Below are positions 38,391-49,778 of a stretch of DNA of 64,000 nucleotides, piece after piece. The DNA lies in NCBI GenBank assembly GCA_020746875.1, contig JAGTJL010000001.1, positions 3,658,001 through 3,722,000 of the forward strand. Direction: 5' to 3'. The translations under genes and the position numbers were made by a program. The notes under the pieces are model-generated. The model was not told where the DNA came from and did not search any database. It saw only the letters and a program-made list of their open reading frames with translations. Within the stretch, counting starts at the first letter, position 1; each line of letters begins with the position of its first letter. This DNA comes from Rhexocercosporidium sp. MPI-PUGE-AT-0058. Its lineage: Eukaryota; Ascomycota; Leotiomycetes; Helotiales.

Positions 38391-39432
38391 GGTTCTGAAA
38401 GAACGAGGAGATGCAGATGAATATGGGCAACTTTTGGAAGTCGGTGGACAAGTACTGGTACGACCCAGTTTCGAATGCCGTAATACGAGGGTGCTGCAAA
38501 AACTCGTCGTGTTGATTTGACTACTGCGAAATAGCGCGAATCGATGAACAGAAAAATGAATTGTTGTCATGAAAGATTCCGATGTCGTGCGTGGGAAAAC
38601 GCTCGTCAAGCGTCGACTTGATGATATGTGTAATGACTGGCTCCAACTGGGCGGGGGTTGCGCTCTTTATCCCATTAACTGCCAGAGACGCATTTTAGCG
38701 TCGTGGGGCTGCAGGGGGATGTTGCCCCTTGCAACGGGCGTATTTACCCCTTTAATTAATATCGTAAATATATCAAAATAATAGCAATTCATACTTAAAT
38801 TAATACAGATAAGATAACCGAAGGCATATAACCCGATCCTATCCTCGGCGGAATATTCCGTTTAAAAGCAAAACCTATTCCTAAAGGTTCTGGGCTATTT
38901 ATCTCTTTTTCTTATCCAGATTTTCAGCTAATAATATGCTTACTTATTTTTATTAGTTCTACTAATACTTTTGGAATATTCTTTCTTTTCTTTATAAAAA
39001 AAATCCTCTCTTAAATCGTTATTAATATTAATTAAAATATTAAAGAATCAGACGACCTCGGATTATATGTTCGCTTTAATACATAGTACCTTATTATATT
39101 CGTTAAAATTAAAGTTTACCTTAGGATTTTAATTCATATAAAGCTTCACGTAAAGAATATAATAGAAGATTATTAGAGTACGGATAAGGATAGACCGTAA
39201 TACGTAATACGAAAGTATATGGCCAGGAACTGATTTGAGATTTTACATAAACGATTTTGCCTTTTATCGCAACTTCCGGCAGAGAAGAAGCTGAAAACCT
39301 GAGAACGAGTAAGTCTTCCGTGCTTAGGCATGGATTTTTACTTATATTATATAACTAAAACCTCTAAATTTCCATATCTAGGCTATTAACTTACAGTTTT
39401 AGAAACCCGGACGTAATATCGCTGTCGATAAG
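38391..39432. other. Boundary from gene island to decayed AT-rich DNA
   Basis: Up to about 38740 balanced composition (possible upstream region of the 220-aa gene, with a small GTTGC/GCAAC hairpin near 38720). From about 38745 on AT-rich, moderately mutated DNA without a recognised gene; it may include the 5' part of the piggyBac-like element. Confidence 0.5.
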
Positions 39433-40470
39433 TGTATACAACGCTTTACCAGAAGAGCTTTTGAGACTATTACTATACCTTTAAAGCCAGTCCTAATAAG
39501 CTATAAAGTATGAGTTATAGCTTAATTAGACTACTTTCTCTCTTAGACCTGGCATTCAAAAGGAGCTTAAGGACCTGTAAGTGTGCGAGCCCCGGCTGCA
39601 TTAAGAGGGCCAAAAACCGCTCGTGGAGCCGGCTTAAATAATAACCGGATATAAGCTATCGTATTTTATTTATTATACTAATTGCCTTCTGCGAGATATG
39701 TCTGTATCTTAGATAACTTGTTTGTCTCAAATAAGCTTATAGTATACTTATGACGGTCTGACTTAAAAGAATCAATTAGAGAGCTAATTGACAGGTGCGG
39801 GAGAGCCCCTTTATATGTACAGGCCATGTGACGTGGCGCTGATGCGGTGCAGTCGTCACAATACTTACGAGAGCTCGGTTTTGGAGCTATTAGTATTGCT
39901 CGGAAGGATTCAGGTATAATATTACGGCTTCTAAAGTTACAGGTAACGGCTAAGAAACCAGATACTCGAATATTATATAATACTTTATTTATAGCTTATA
40001 ATAAGAATAACGACATTACTCACGCTTTATAGAACGATAACGCTTTAACTCCTTTTATAATAAATTGCAGTAATAGATCCGGTACAATTAGTATCTCCCG
40101 CTATAAACTAAGCGAAACTTCTTCAAACGTAATTATCGTAAGAGCATAATTTAAAAAGGCAACTATTAAGGATTTGGATAAGCCTTCTTTTGCTTAGCTT
40201 TATAATAAGTTCATAAGAGTTATAAACGTTAATAATTAACTTAAATCATATAACTCGGGAGACAAAACTATTAGAAGGGATAAGTAGCAGGTTTTATAAA
40301 ATTAGCTTTTTCAGACGGTTCTTATTAATTTATACTTGATATCGATATATGCTAATATCGAAGACTGCTGGCAAGTAAAGGATAAAGAGAAGTGGACTTC
40401 ATAAATCAAGTTCAGAAAGGAAATTATGCGTTTATTACTTTATGCGAATAGACCTTATCTAAGTATAAGA
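39433..40470 (+). pseudogene. PiggyBac-like transposase (DDE_Tnp_1_7 type), RIP-damaged
   Basis: One plus-strand frame from 39433 reads CIQRFTRRAFETITIP...SYKV, then stops at places where Trp or Gln are expected (TGA, TAA, TAG), then ILDNLFVSNKLI, the second catalytic Asp region of piggyBac-type DDE transposases. After a possible intron the frame continues as SSQYLRELGFGAISIARKD, and later FIRVINVNN, where the third Asp has become Asn. Ends near 40470. RIP is lighter than in the LTR elements. Terminal repeats and the TTAA target site were not identified with certainty. Confidence 0.7.
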
Positions 40471-41714
40471 AAGAGGGCTTATTCATATAGGAATATTATA
40501 ACGACAGGTATGCTTCGGCTAAGTCAGGGGTCCGGAACAGGTTTGACCCCCCTCCGACTCCTTATATATATGCCTCCCTCCTGTACAGTAGCTCTGTAGT
40601 TTTTGTATTCTAAGTATTAAGTCGATCTTCACGTCCAAGGCTCTTGCGTCGTTACAAATATAGAGGAATTCCTTGTACCGGCATAACGTTATACGTGGCT
40701 GAGGATGACTCGAAAAGGCAATTGTAAAGCTTGTTAAGGTGAACGATGCGAGGGATTACTTCTTTAACGCGCACTTTTAAGGGAAATCTTTACGAATATT
40801 CGGCGCAAGAGTAACGCTTATTTTAGCTGTAAATAGTATAACGTGCACTTTTATAAAGATAGCCCTTGTTTTGATAAGTATTATGGCGCTATAGAATAGA
40901 AGTTAAAATGAAGTATCCAGGCTAAAATGCGTAAGCGATGGTGGTTGATGGGATAGGTTTGCCAACCCTAGTTCGGCGCTAGTCAACAACCTCCCTCTGA
41001 ACAGCCGCAAACATGCAGGCAAGCTAGTCCACGCGTTGACGCAGGCATGATCGTTTCCAAGTCCTGTTTGGAAACCAAATCATTTGTAATTATCCTTTAT
41101 GTCCTGCTATGCTGCTTATGAAAATGTCTTGTGCGCATGAGTGAGAGTAAGTATTGGTGATTGTAGGCATGTGCCGGATATTGGAACTAATTGCTATGAA
41201 CCTGGTCAGAAACCATCAACTCAGCAGTTATGATAATTGGGATATCATTTCGAAAGAACTAGGAGAGCATCTCTAGCCATCGACACAAGGTATTTTCTCT
41301 ACTGAGAGTATTAACGCAAAACGCTTGCATATTAATAAATTCAACCAATTGTTATCTTTCCCACTACAGACTCAATCCACGCAATCAAGTCCAAGAATGA
41401 ACAGAATACTCATCATGATCGGGCAGAAAGAGAGTGACTCCCGGGGATATCACTTTCACTTGACCCGCGGTTCAGCACTTCCGAGTCTGCTATCCACAAC
41501 TTCGACCCCCATTGTATCCACCTGATATATGATCCAAGGTGTCTCGCTGATCACCTCCCCCTCACCTTGTCATACCTCCGCTGGCTTCTCCTAGCTACCT
41601 GGCCGAATATTGGGGGCATAGTTTCGGGGCCGCAAGCACTGTGGTGTTCGTGAGATTTTCGTGTAGGGAGATTTGACAGAGGTGGGTGAGAGGAAAGAGG
41701 CCTCGCTTAATTTG
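40471..41714. other. No supported gene; possible transposon end
   Basis: From 40530 to 40660 a GC-richer block (ACCCCCCTCCGACTCC, TATATATA, CTGTACAGTAGC) looks like the end or LTR of a mobile element, perhaps the piggyBac terminus, but I cannot pair it with another copy. From about 40920 composition is normal with no coding frame I trust. Confidence 0.4.
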
Positions 41715-41942
41715 ATGGCAGGTAAGGCGATTCAGCAAACTGCTTATCCCGCCCCAAAGAATATAACACTAGAAGATATGAAGAAGCAGTTGTCTGGACA
41801 TGCTGGTGGAATTAAGCTACCCGGGGATAAAAAGCATGCCGGAACCAGTTCGATCCATAGCCATTCCAATAGGGACAAGATAGAACGAAGCGGGGTTCTC
41901 GGCTTGATTGGGGAGGGAGACGGTTTCATGACATCACTTTGA
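41715..41942 (+). CDS. Small hypothetical protein, 75 aa
   Basis: ATG 41715 (MAGKAIQQTAYPAPKNITLE) to TGA 41942. The frame is already open before the ATG (from 41673). Contains DMKKQLSGHAGG and a basic His/Ser/Lys middle. No signal peptide, Cys or known motif. Either a small real gene or an exon remnant in the decayed margin; it lies just upstream of a truncated BTB domain on the other strand. Not recognised. Confidence 0.4.
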   Translation: MAGKAIQQTAYPAPKNITLEDMKKQLSGHAGGIKLPGDKKHAGTSSIHSHSNRDKIERSGVLGLIGEGDGFMTSL

Positions 41943-42002
41943 CGACAATAGAATTTCATTGATTATTCTTCGCTCTTGACTTGAAATGTTCCAACTTCAA
42001 AG

Positions 42003-42284
42003 TCAGCTTATGCGCTGCATCAGCACCTGGACAAGGTTTTGGGCAAGTTGACCACCCTCCCCGATCAAGAGCAGGAACTCAGGACAGTGCATGAGGCTTT
42101 CGACCTCGGATACTGTGCATAGCATAATCCATGACCTTAGATCGTCCACGCCATCGACAAGATCCGGAGTATAGATATTAGAGAAAGCGTATCGTAAGAG
42201 CTCCACAATGTCGGGGCGCCGGGCTTCATACAAAGTGAAAGTTGTCAATGTTCCCTGAAGTTTGGACAAAGTGAGGGTTTTCAA
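42003..42284 (-). pseudogene. C-terminal half of a BTB/POZ domain protein (truncated)
   Basis: Minus-strand frame of about 93 codons bounded upstream by a stop and lacking an ATG. It reads LYEARRPDIVELLRYAFSNI, then DGVDDLRSWIMLCTVSEVES, then MHCPEFLLLIGEGGQLAQNL. This matches the end of fungal BTB domains, where a DELR...V...L...EF..LL.EGGEF..DL pattern follows the core. The N-terminal half is missing and not found upstream, so it is a fragment. Not RIP-mutated. Confidence 0.65.
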
Positions 42285-42899
42285 GGACTAGATGCCCCAT
42301 TTGTCCGCAAACACGTATAATTGTGCGTGGCCAAGGAAAACTGTACTGTAATCCTCCTAGGGGTCAGAGTTCAGACGAACTCCACACCGCGCTGCCGATA
42401 ACGTGCGAGTTGTCTCTATGATTTGCGGTGGTAGGGGAGACGAAGAGGAAGAGGAAGAGTAGTGCGGTTAAGAAGAGTAAGAGGAAGTATAGGCTATTGG
42501 ATGAGGCGAAGAAAGAGGGCGAGGAGGCGAAGGGGATGGGGACTGGGAAGGGAGGGGATTGAGGAAGATGAAAGGATGGGCTTGTCTTGTACTGGAATAT
42601 TAACTGGAACTTGGAAGTCAAGAATGCCAAAATCTTTTTGGAGTAACAGCAAATTCAAAGTCCACTCGCTTACTGATGACAAGTTATTAATATCACAGTA
42701 TGCTATTGTTCGTGTATCTTCTTCTATTTCTAGTCTAACAACAAATAATTCAATGATTATGTACACTGACAACTCAACACATTCGAAATTTAGAGTATTA
42801 AGGCAGAACTCGAAAATCCAGATCTAGCAAAATAAGAGGCATCTGAACAACCAAGCTGCAATCAAAACGATCCATCCACGAGCGGTATATTACCGAGTA
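42285..42899. other. No supported gene
   Basis: Includes a purine-rich tract at about 42430-42570 (GAAGAGGAAGAGG-like). Open frames here lack ATG starts or recognisable features. Confidence 0.5.
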
Positions 42900-44365
42900 C
42901 TCTTCTCCACATCTATTATTGCTAAGATATATCTCAATCTTCTGGCAATGCCGAGAGCCAAGACCGTAAAGAGAACTAAGAATCCCAAAATTCCAAAGAA
43001 AGGCTTAAGGCTATTGGAATACTTCTATAAAACATCGACGTTTATATTAAATAGACCGCAAATCAAATTAGAAGGAATAAGAATCGAGGCGAGCATAGTG
43101 ATCGTATTAAATCTTCTATTAGAGTTATTGCCTTGTTTAATGTTCTCGATAGACAACTGAGCTAAGTAATTACTGTGAGATCGAGACAGTATCTTCTTAA
43201 AATAGGCCAAGTTAGTCATCATAGTGACGACGTGATCTTAAATATCGCGTAAGTAAAGTCCAATATTCATTCGAGGAGTGACTCAATAATTGGCGTTGTA
43301 ACGCTTTATAAAACCTCGAAAAACATTTACCTTACCACTCAACAGCTTTATAAGACCACCTATAACGTTCTTTCGAGCGATGTCGATCTTACGGAGGAAA
43401 GTTTATATATTATCGTTACAAGGAATAAAAACCTCGTCTTTAGTAACATCGGCCTCACGCTTAATTCTATTAATAATTAAAGCGAACGAATCAATAATAT
43501 TATTATTATAGTTAAGTCAATACAATAAACGATCAGTATTATTAATACAACTTATATAAGAGTATAATATATTTAATCAATGCTTAAAGTAATAAAATCC
43601 TTAAGCTTAGTAATTCTTTATTAAACCTAAATAATATATAGGTTTAAAGAAAAGCTAAAGCTAAGGGTACTCTCGCGGAAAACAATAACATAAATATTAA
43701 AAAGTTTATAGTCTTAACCTCTATTATCTTTTTCCTTAACATAAAACGAACGAAAGCAAGCGAAGTAATAAAATTAAAAAAGCTTAATCTTCTCGCGCGC
43801 CTCTTAAGTGAGGATATCCTTAATAGTTAAAAGATGAATATTAAAAGCTTTATAAATTATAGTGATTTCTTCCTTCGTTACACTATTAATATTTAACCAT
43901 TAAACACTATCCTTATTCTCTGTCGTTAGTAGCAAAGTAAATAAGCTTCGTACATTCTCTCTAGGCAAGACTAAATCACTAAACTTAATAACATAAATAG
44001 TGGACTCTCCTAAAGTCGAGAAGAACTCGAATCGGTTCTCAAGTCGGGGCTCTACGGACTTCTCATCGAATTTAACCTCGTTGACTTTGTTGCTTAACTC
44101 CGAAGTTCTACCTAAAGGAGCTTTAATGATATCGCCACTAGAGGTGATAATTGTTAGGATTCTAGCCTTCTATAGGCGAAGGTCATAAAAGATGCGAACT
44201 TATAATTAGCCTTAAGGTGAGGTTCTTTCGTGAGTCTCTTCCTCGTTAATAAACTCCTAGAAGGGCTTAAAGTTAATCTTAAGCGAGTCCTTTCCTTTAG
44301 TAAGGTATAATAAGATGCACACATCGTCCTCAATAATGTGGCGCGAGTCGGCAATGCTTTAATTG
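42900..44365 (-). pseudogene. CorA-family Mg2+ transporter (ALR/MNR2-like), RIP-inactivated
   Basis: The minus strand carries, in order: IEDDVCILLY and SLKINFKPF (about 44340-44250); EVKFDEKSVEPRLENRFEFF (about 44070-44010); GESTIYVIKFSDLVLPRENV; a stop in the expected VWWL; NSVTKEEITIIYKAFNIHLL followed by TIKDILT and a stop where Gln is expected; then FRSFYV and NIYVIVFREST; later LSRSHSNYLAQL (about 43190) and GLFNINV in place of the GMN signature (near 43040); finally the second membrane segment, GILGFLVLFTVLALGIARRL (near 42960). This order matches fungal ALR1/MNR2 CorA proteins. Stops are C-to-T or G-to-A type. The 3' end is nearly unmutated, the middle strongly mutated. Confidence 0.85.
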
Positions 44366-44441
44366 TTATTATCGTTTATATATCTTTTGCTTTTGTCATG
44401 TACATGCCTATCCATTCTATTTGTACGGAATCGGACCCGTA

Positions 44442-47400
44442 CTCGTCGGCGAATACCTAAATTAATGAAAATTTAGGGCCGACTTAATTAATAAGTCGGG
44501 ACCAGCAACTCCAATACCCTAGCAACTCCGATATTAATTTTTAAGTATATATCTTTAAATATAACTACTAATATTATTCCGTTAAACTTAATTTTTTTCT
44601 TAAAATACGCGCGTTATTTCACTCTAAAATTATTACTATTAATAAATAGGGCTAGGGCTTGAATTACTAGTATTATATTAAAGTGAAGGTAGGAATTAAG
44701 TGTTAGTTTCACAGGGTCTTAGCGCCAATATTACTAAGCAAATATTACCAAGGTGCCCACTTTCTTAAACAACGCGTAGAAACGCGTCTTTTATACTACT
44801 CTTACCGCTCCCCCTGCCTTTAGATCATATCCAGTCCATGGAATACACTTATTATAGCAAAAGTTACGCTTAAAATTACTAAAGAGATATCAAAAAGAGG
44901 CAGGAAAACAGTGCCTCTTAATATAAAAATGGCTCGCTTACAGAAAATACTAAAATATAAGATTTAAGCGTATAAAGACCGGGAAACTAAGATTTAAGCT
45001 ACTTTAAAGGCATACTACAATCCAGATAATATAGATATCATTAATTTACGTATTGCCGCAGGCGTATTTAACTTGAAATACTTTACTTTAAACGACCGGA
45101 ATAACGCCCGGGATTTTATTAAGAATTTGGCTAGAAATGGAGGCTATAATCGTCGACTTAATAAGGTTTAAAAGGCTTCTTTAATTTAGTATATCGATTA
45201 CGCTATCGAGAGAGGTTTTCTTATAAAATATGATATAATTATTGCCGCTGCAATTAAAATATTAAGGGTGTCTTCTTAAAAAGAGGAAAAACGGCTGGGA
45301 AAGCACTAGGCTATGCGTTAGATTTAAAGAATGGATTAATTAGGCCGTTATCATATATTTAAACTTACGCTTATAAATTAAAAACGTATTAATTGCATAA
45401 TTATAAATAATATTATAGGCTCTTTTCAACGGCTTAATTCTATACTCAAAAAATATAACGTTTATTGAAAAGATATATTTAATATAAACGAAGTTGGCTT
45501 CAGAGTCGGTTGTATTATTTCTATTATAATAATCACGTATAAAAATATCAAAAAAGTACGTATTACTACTTAATATTAATAATTTAAGTAGTATTAACTT
45601 CGTATTTCCAGGTATTTATACGTGACTTAGCCGATAGAGAATCAATTATCGTTATTAAGTATATCTCGATAGCTAGCTACGCTATTAATTGCTATATTAT
45701 TATACTTAATAAAGTCTACTTAAAGAAAATATTTAATAATAACTTACCGCTAGGCACTAAAATCTTAGCTAATAAAAAGGGGTATTTAAGTAACGAGCTT
45801 GCTATTAAGTAGCTATAGCACTTTAATAGCTAAACTAAAAGCCGTAAGTAAAGCCAATAGCGTATATTGATATTCGATAGCCACGGTAATCATATGACTT
45901 ACGAGTTTATATCGCTTTATAAGTAATTGAAGGTTATATCGTTTTACTTAATAGCTTACTTTATATACGCTATATAATTATTAGACGTAGCTTGCTTTTA
46001 AGTAAAGAAATACTGGCATAGCAGAGCAATTAAGGACTGAATACGATTTAATTATAACTCTTTTATTAAAATTACTTTCTTAAAGTATCTTAATCAGATC
46101 AAAAAGAAGACTTTTACTAAAAAAACTATTCGTTCCGCTTTCAAACGGACGGGTATATACCTATTAAATCCGGGCGTTATTATTAAGGCTTTTAAGCTTA
46201 CCTAGGACATGCAAATAAGTGATTTCGAGGTGTAAGGACGTATATATAATTATATTTTATAGATTCCGGATACTGCTATTCCCGTGCCTACTTTTAACGA
46301 GCTAAAATCACGCTAGCAAGCTCCCGATAATATCTTTTAGTAAAGTAATACGGAATCAGACGACGAATATAATTATACCTCTTCTTTATATAATAGCAAT
46401 ATTTCCGATTCCGACGTAAAAAACGACCTATTATTGCTTTCACGTAATCAGCCTTCTATCGACGCTATTAAGGCTCTTATTAATCCTTTTTCAAATGCTT
46501 AGCTAGCCGAATTAAACGATATTAAAGATTAAATGGAAATAGAGCATATAACGCCTGAGGCTCTATCTATGGCTATGAGAGCTGTCGACGAATACCCCGG
46601 AAGCACTGAAAAAAACGACTTTTATTAATATAAAAAAACTTCGTTCTTTAATACTTTATATAAAGCTAAAAGAATCAACGCATATACCGAGTTTCTTAAT
46701 TAATATAAAGATATTATGTCTTCGCCGTCTAAAAGGCTTTTTAATAAGAAGTTTCGAAAAGGCAATATAATTAATACTATTATGAATAACTCTATATAAG
46801 TAGAATTTAAAGAAAAACTAATAAAAAGCACTTAAGGCAGCAAATCCTTAATTTTAAACGATTATAACGCTAATAAGAGGGTAAAACCACGCTTTAAAGG
46901 CCGTGTTATTTCTTCCAGGGAAGCTCTATATATAATTAAAGAACGGAATAATATTAAGACGGAATCGAAGCTTATAAAGGCTAAAAGAGAAGCGGGAATC
47001 TCTACTAATCTACTATAAATTAAAGAGGAAAAGGCAGCAAAAGTTATAGCAAGAAAGCAAAAGAAGACTGACGCCGCTGCTGCTAAGAGTTAAAAGAGGA
47101 CGGAAAAAGCACTAAAAAAAGCCGCTAAATAACGTAAATTAAAGGAAAAGAAAGCGGCTAAATTAAAGAGGCTATAACACTTAATTAGTATTAAAAAGAA
47201 GCTTAGAGGTCGTCTATCGACTATTAAAGTGGAGGTAGATATTATATAGCAAGAGCCTATAATATTAATATCTTCCTAAAAGCTAATTCGTATTAAAAAA
47301 CCGACGGAAAAGGTTATTTAAATAGCCGACGATAGCGACGATAGCGATAGCGACGATATTAATAGCTTTATATTATTAAATTCGTTATCTAATTCTTATT

Positions 47401-47935
47401 CTGACGTCGATATGAAAAGTGTTAATAATAGTAGCGTCGATTATAACGATTATTGATTAATAAGCGACGATTTATATAGGTTCTAAGCGAGAATATATTA
47501 ATTTAGGTTAATAATTTACTTTTCTTATTATTAATACGTGATTAATTAACGTATAACTTTTGGAAATGATTAGGATTATACTAATTTATATATATTCGTA
47601 TTTTATTTCGTAGAAATTCATAAAGGGGTTAAGTAATTATAAGATATTACTTGTTTTCTTATACTTTAGCTAATATTTGCTATTATATTTTACTAATATC
47701 GTCACTTGTTACTTAATAACGAATTATACGAATTATAAAATTCTTAATGTATTAGACGCGTTATATTTTTTTGCGTTTAATGCGTTATTTAAAAAGTTAT
47801 TTATATTAGTAATAAAAAAGTTGTGGTGGATTTATTAAAAAAATGTCGGAGTTGCTGGGATGTCGGAGTTGCTGGGTCCAACCTGTTAAGGTGGGCCTCC
47901 AAAAATTAATTTTTTTGGTGGTTTTCGCCGACGAG
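44442..47935 (+). mobile_element. Fot1/Pogo-type DNA transposon inserted in the LTR of copy D
   Basis: 3494 bp bounded by inverted CTCGTCGGCGAA (44442) and TTCGCCGACGAG (47935) and by TA on both sides (44440-44441, 47936-47937). Removing the element and one TA restores the LTR sequence. The inverted termini stay alignable, with mismatches, for about 70-100 bp and include two copies of an AGCAACTCCRA motif at each end. TA duplication and the transposase inside fit the Tc1/mariner superfamily, Pogo/Fot1 branch. Confidence 0.92.
44929..46800 (+). pseudogene. Fot1/Pogo transposase, RIP-degraded
   Basis: Frame from ATG 44929 (MARLQKILKYKI, then a stop) with coding remnants: a helix-turn-helix-like N-terminus (YIDYAIERGF), NEVGFRVGC near 45490 (Asp to Asn at the first catalytic position), a region resembling LANKKGYLSNELAI near 45775, and FDSHGNHMTYE near 45870 (DGHGSH-type second Asp). 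Many Gln/Trp codons are stops. The coding-like C-terminal part, rich in Lys/Arg/Glu, may extend to about 47455. Assigned from DDE block order typical of Fot1-like elements. Confidence 0.75.
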
Positions 47936-48909
47936 TAGTATAAGAGGGCCGAGGCTTTTACGATATTAATAGAATTAGTCCTATTTATATTTTTAATTAC
48001 GCCGGCGTTTTACTTCCCCTTACGAGTAATTCCTTTTATATATACGCTTCTCTTTTAGACTTCTTCGAAGGCCAGAAATTAATTTTTTAAATATATTTAC
48101 TTTAAACTTTTACGAAGCTTTACTTATTGTAAACTCTATTTAATAAGCTAATCTCTTTATCTTATAAAAAGATAATACGAAAAGTAAAAGAACAGTTCTT
48201 TATTAAGTAATTATATTTAGCAACGCTAGACTTACGGGTAATACTCGCTTTAATAATACCGCTCGTAATATTCTTTATAAAATTATAATCTATAGATTCT
48301 TTTTATATAATTAAAAGCGAAAGTGCTTCTGATAGCGAACTGCCTTAAAATACTCGCGGCGATAATAATAAAGAATATTCTTATACTTATAATTAACTCG
48401 TTTATATTCGTAAAGAGAAAAGCAAAATTATAACTTAAATTAAAAATAACTTAAATATATTTAATTATATAATAAATAATATAATCTTTTTTATCCTTAA
48501 TAATAATACTAATCTTACGGCTTTAAGCATACTTACCGAAAAACAAATCACTTAGAAGCAGCGCGAGCTCGAAGAGTATATACGCTTATTAATTAAGTTT
48601 AAAGTCAAGGATACTCGTGCGAAGACGCGGCTCGCTTATTATGAAAATAATCTTGCCAGACTTCGCCGCTTCCGAGTAATTTCTGTCGCTTATACGAATA
48701 TAATAAATGAATAATACGCGGTTAAAAAAAGCCTTTAACGAACCCGTAATATAATATTAAATTTTATTATTATTATTCTAGTAAAAGACTTTAAATCACC
48801 TTTAATAAAGCGCAATCCTAATTTAAGATTTAAAGCTAACTTGCTTAGCTTACAGCACTTGCTTAACGGGAATATTATTAGGCCTAGGATTTTGCCGGCC
48901 TCGGAATAC

Positions 48910-49212
48910 TGTGAGAATAGGCGAGACAATCAGGAATGAGGAAGCGCAGTAGGTGAGGACACGTGATCAAAGAGAGAGAATTGCTTGCTTGAAGAGCTAG
49001 AAGAGCTCTTCGGTAATTATATACAAAATAATAGCTTCTTTAGAAGCTTCTACGACTACGTAAATGATTACGTGGCTTATACGAGCTACGTAATTAAATA
49101 CGAGCGTAATTTCCCGGAATACGAAGATAATTTCCGAGCCGCGTAAGCAGTGGAAACTCCTTCGGCTATTCTAGGGTAGAATCGGCACGAGTTACCGAAG
49201 TGAAATCCAACA
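48910..49212. mobile_element. Solo LTR, essentially unmutated, with AATAC target duplication
   Basis: 303 bp starting TGTGAGAATAGGCGAG and ending GTGAAATCCAACA, flanked by AATAC at 48905-48909 and 49213-49217. The flanking Gypsy sequence is continuous across it when compared with copy C (AATAC followed by CCCCGGGAAACAACCG here, TCTCAGAAAATAACTG there). Its CpA/TpG content is normal, unlike the DNA around it. Contains a TATA-like TTATATAC near 49020. A solo LTR is what remains after recombination between the two LTRs of an element. Confidence 0.9.
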
Positions 49213-49242
49213 AATACCCCCGGGAAACAACCGTATTACTTA

Positions 49243-49523
49243 AATTATTAAAATAAAAGAAAAAGGAATTATTTAAGACTGATTTCGTCGTTATTTAATA
49301 TCGACTTATTAAAGAAGTAAAAAAGTAAAAAGAAGAAGATAAAAGTAAAGAAGAGATTTAATTAAATTAATAAAAGAGATACTCTAATTAGCTTCTTTTC
49401 ACTTTTTTATTATATTTTAAATTTTAAAAGTAAAAAAACCGTCTTCCGATTATTTATTCGCTTTTAATTTTATATATTTATATATTTTTGCTTTTATAAT
49501 ATATTTTTAATATATTTCCTTTT
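49243..49523. other. AT-rich segment of unknown origin
   Basis: 281 bp between the end of copy D and the LTR of element F. Not matched elsewhere in the window by eye. No coding frame. Confidence 0.4.
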
Positions 49524-49778
49524 TGTTACGGCTGGCCAAAGGTTAATACGGTATAAGAAATAGCTTTATATTTAGACCTAAGGCTATACTCAGAATTAAA
49601 AAGAAAAGATAAAGAGAAAAAAAGAGCTCTTTATAAAAAGGAGCTCTAGTATAAATAAATAAAAGGTCCCCTTAGCCTTTCCCAATTAAGCCTAGCGCTA
49701 TAATTGCTATGCTAAGGCAATGCTACGAGCGATGCCGAGCTCGCTCGATTAAAATATAAAGTTTAAGGAATCGTAATA
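49524..49778 (-). repeat. LTR of element F
   Basis: 255 bp, starting TGTTACGGCTGG and ending TCGTAATA; TGTTACG and CGTAATA would be perfect inverted ends if the last TA was once CA. Only one copy is in the window, so the boundaries are inferred. Confidence 0.6.

Larger units (their letters stand above)
44399..49242 (+). mobile_element. Gypsy copy D, 5' part (LTR and gag), carrying two later insertions
   Basis: The LTR begins TGTACATGCC at 44399, is interrupted at 44442-47937 by a Fot1-like element, resumes, and ends TTTAATA at 48145; without the insertion it is 251 bp, as in copies A and C. The following leader and gag region is collinear with 14649-15430 of copy C, with fewer mutations. It is interrupted again by a solo LTR at 48910-49212 and ends near 49242. 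No 3' LTR in the window. Strand as in copy C. Confidence 0.88.

Noticed and set aside
38391..38609. N-terminal extension of the 220-aa protein to ATG 38609
   Set aside because: Open frame, but Ser/Arg-rich and not coding-like; kept as an alternative start only.
40530..40660. Possible LTR or piggyBac terminus
   Set aside because: No second copy or inverted partner found by eye, so not listed as a mobile element.
42364..42827. ORFs over the purine-rich tract
   Set aside because: Low-complexity translation (Arg/Lys or Phe/Leu/Pro), non-ATG starts.
42948..43160. 70-codon plus-strand ORF with ATG
   Set aside because: Antisense shadow of the CorA pseudogene membrane segments.
48735..48929. 64-codon minus-strand ORF
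   Set aside because: Spans the junction between Gypsy copy D and the solo LTR, so cannot be an ancient gene.
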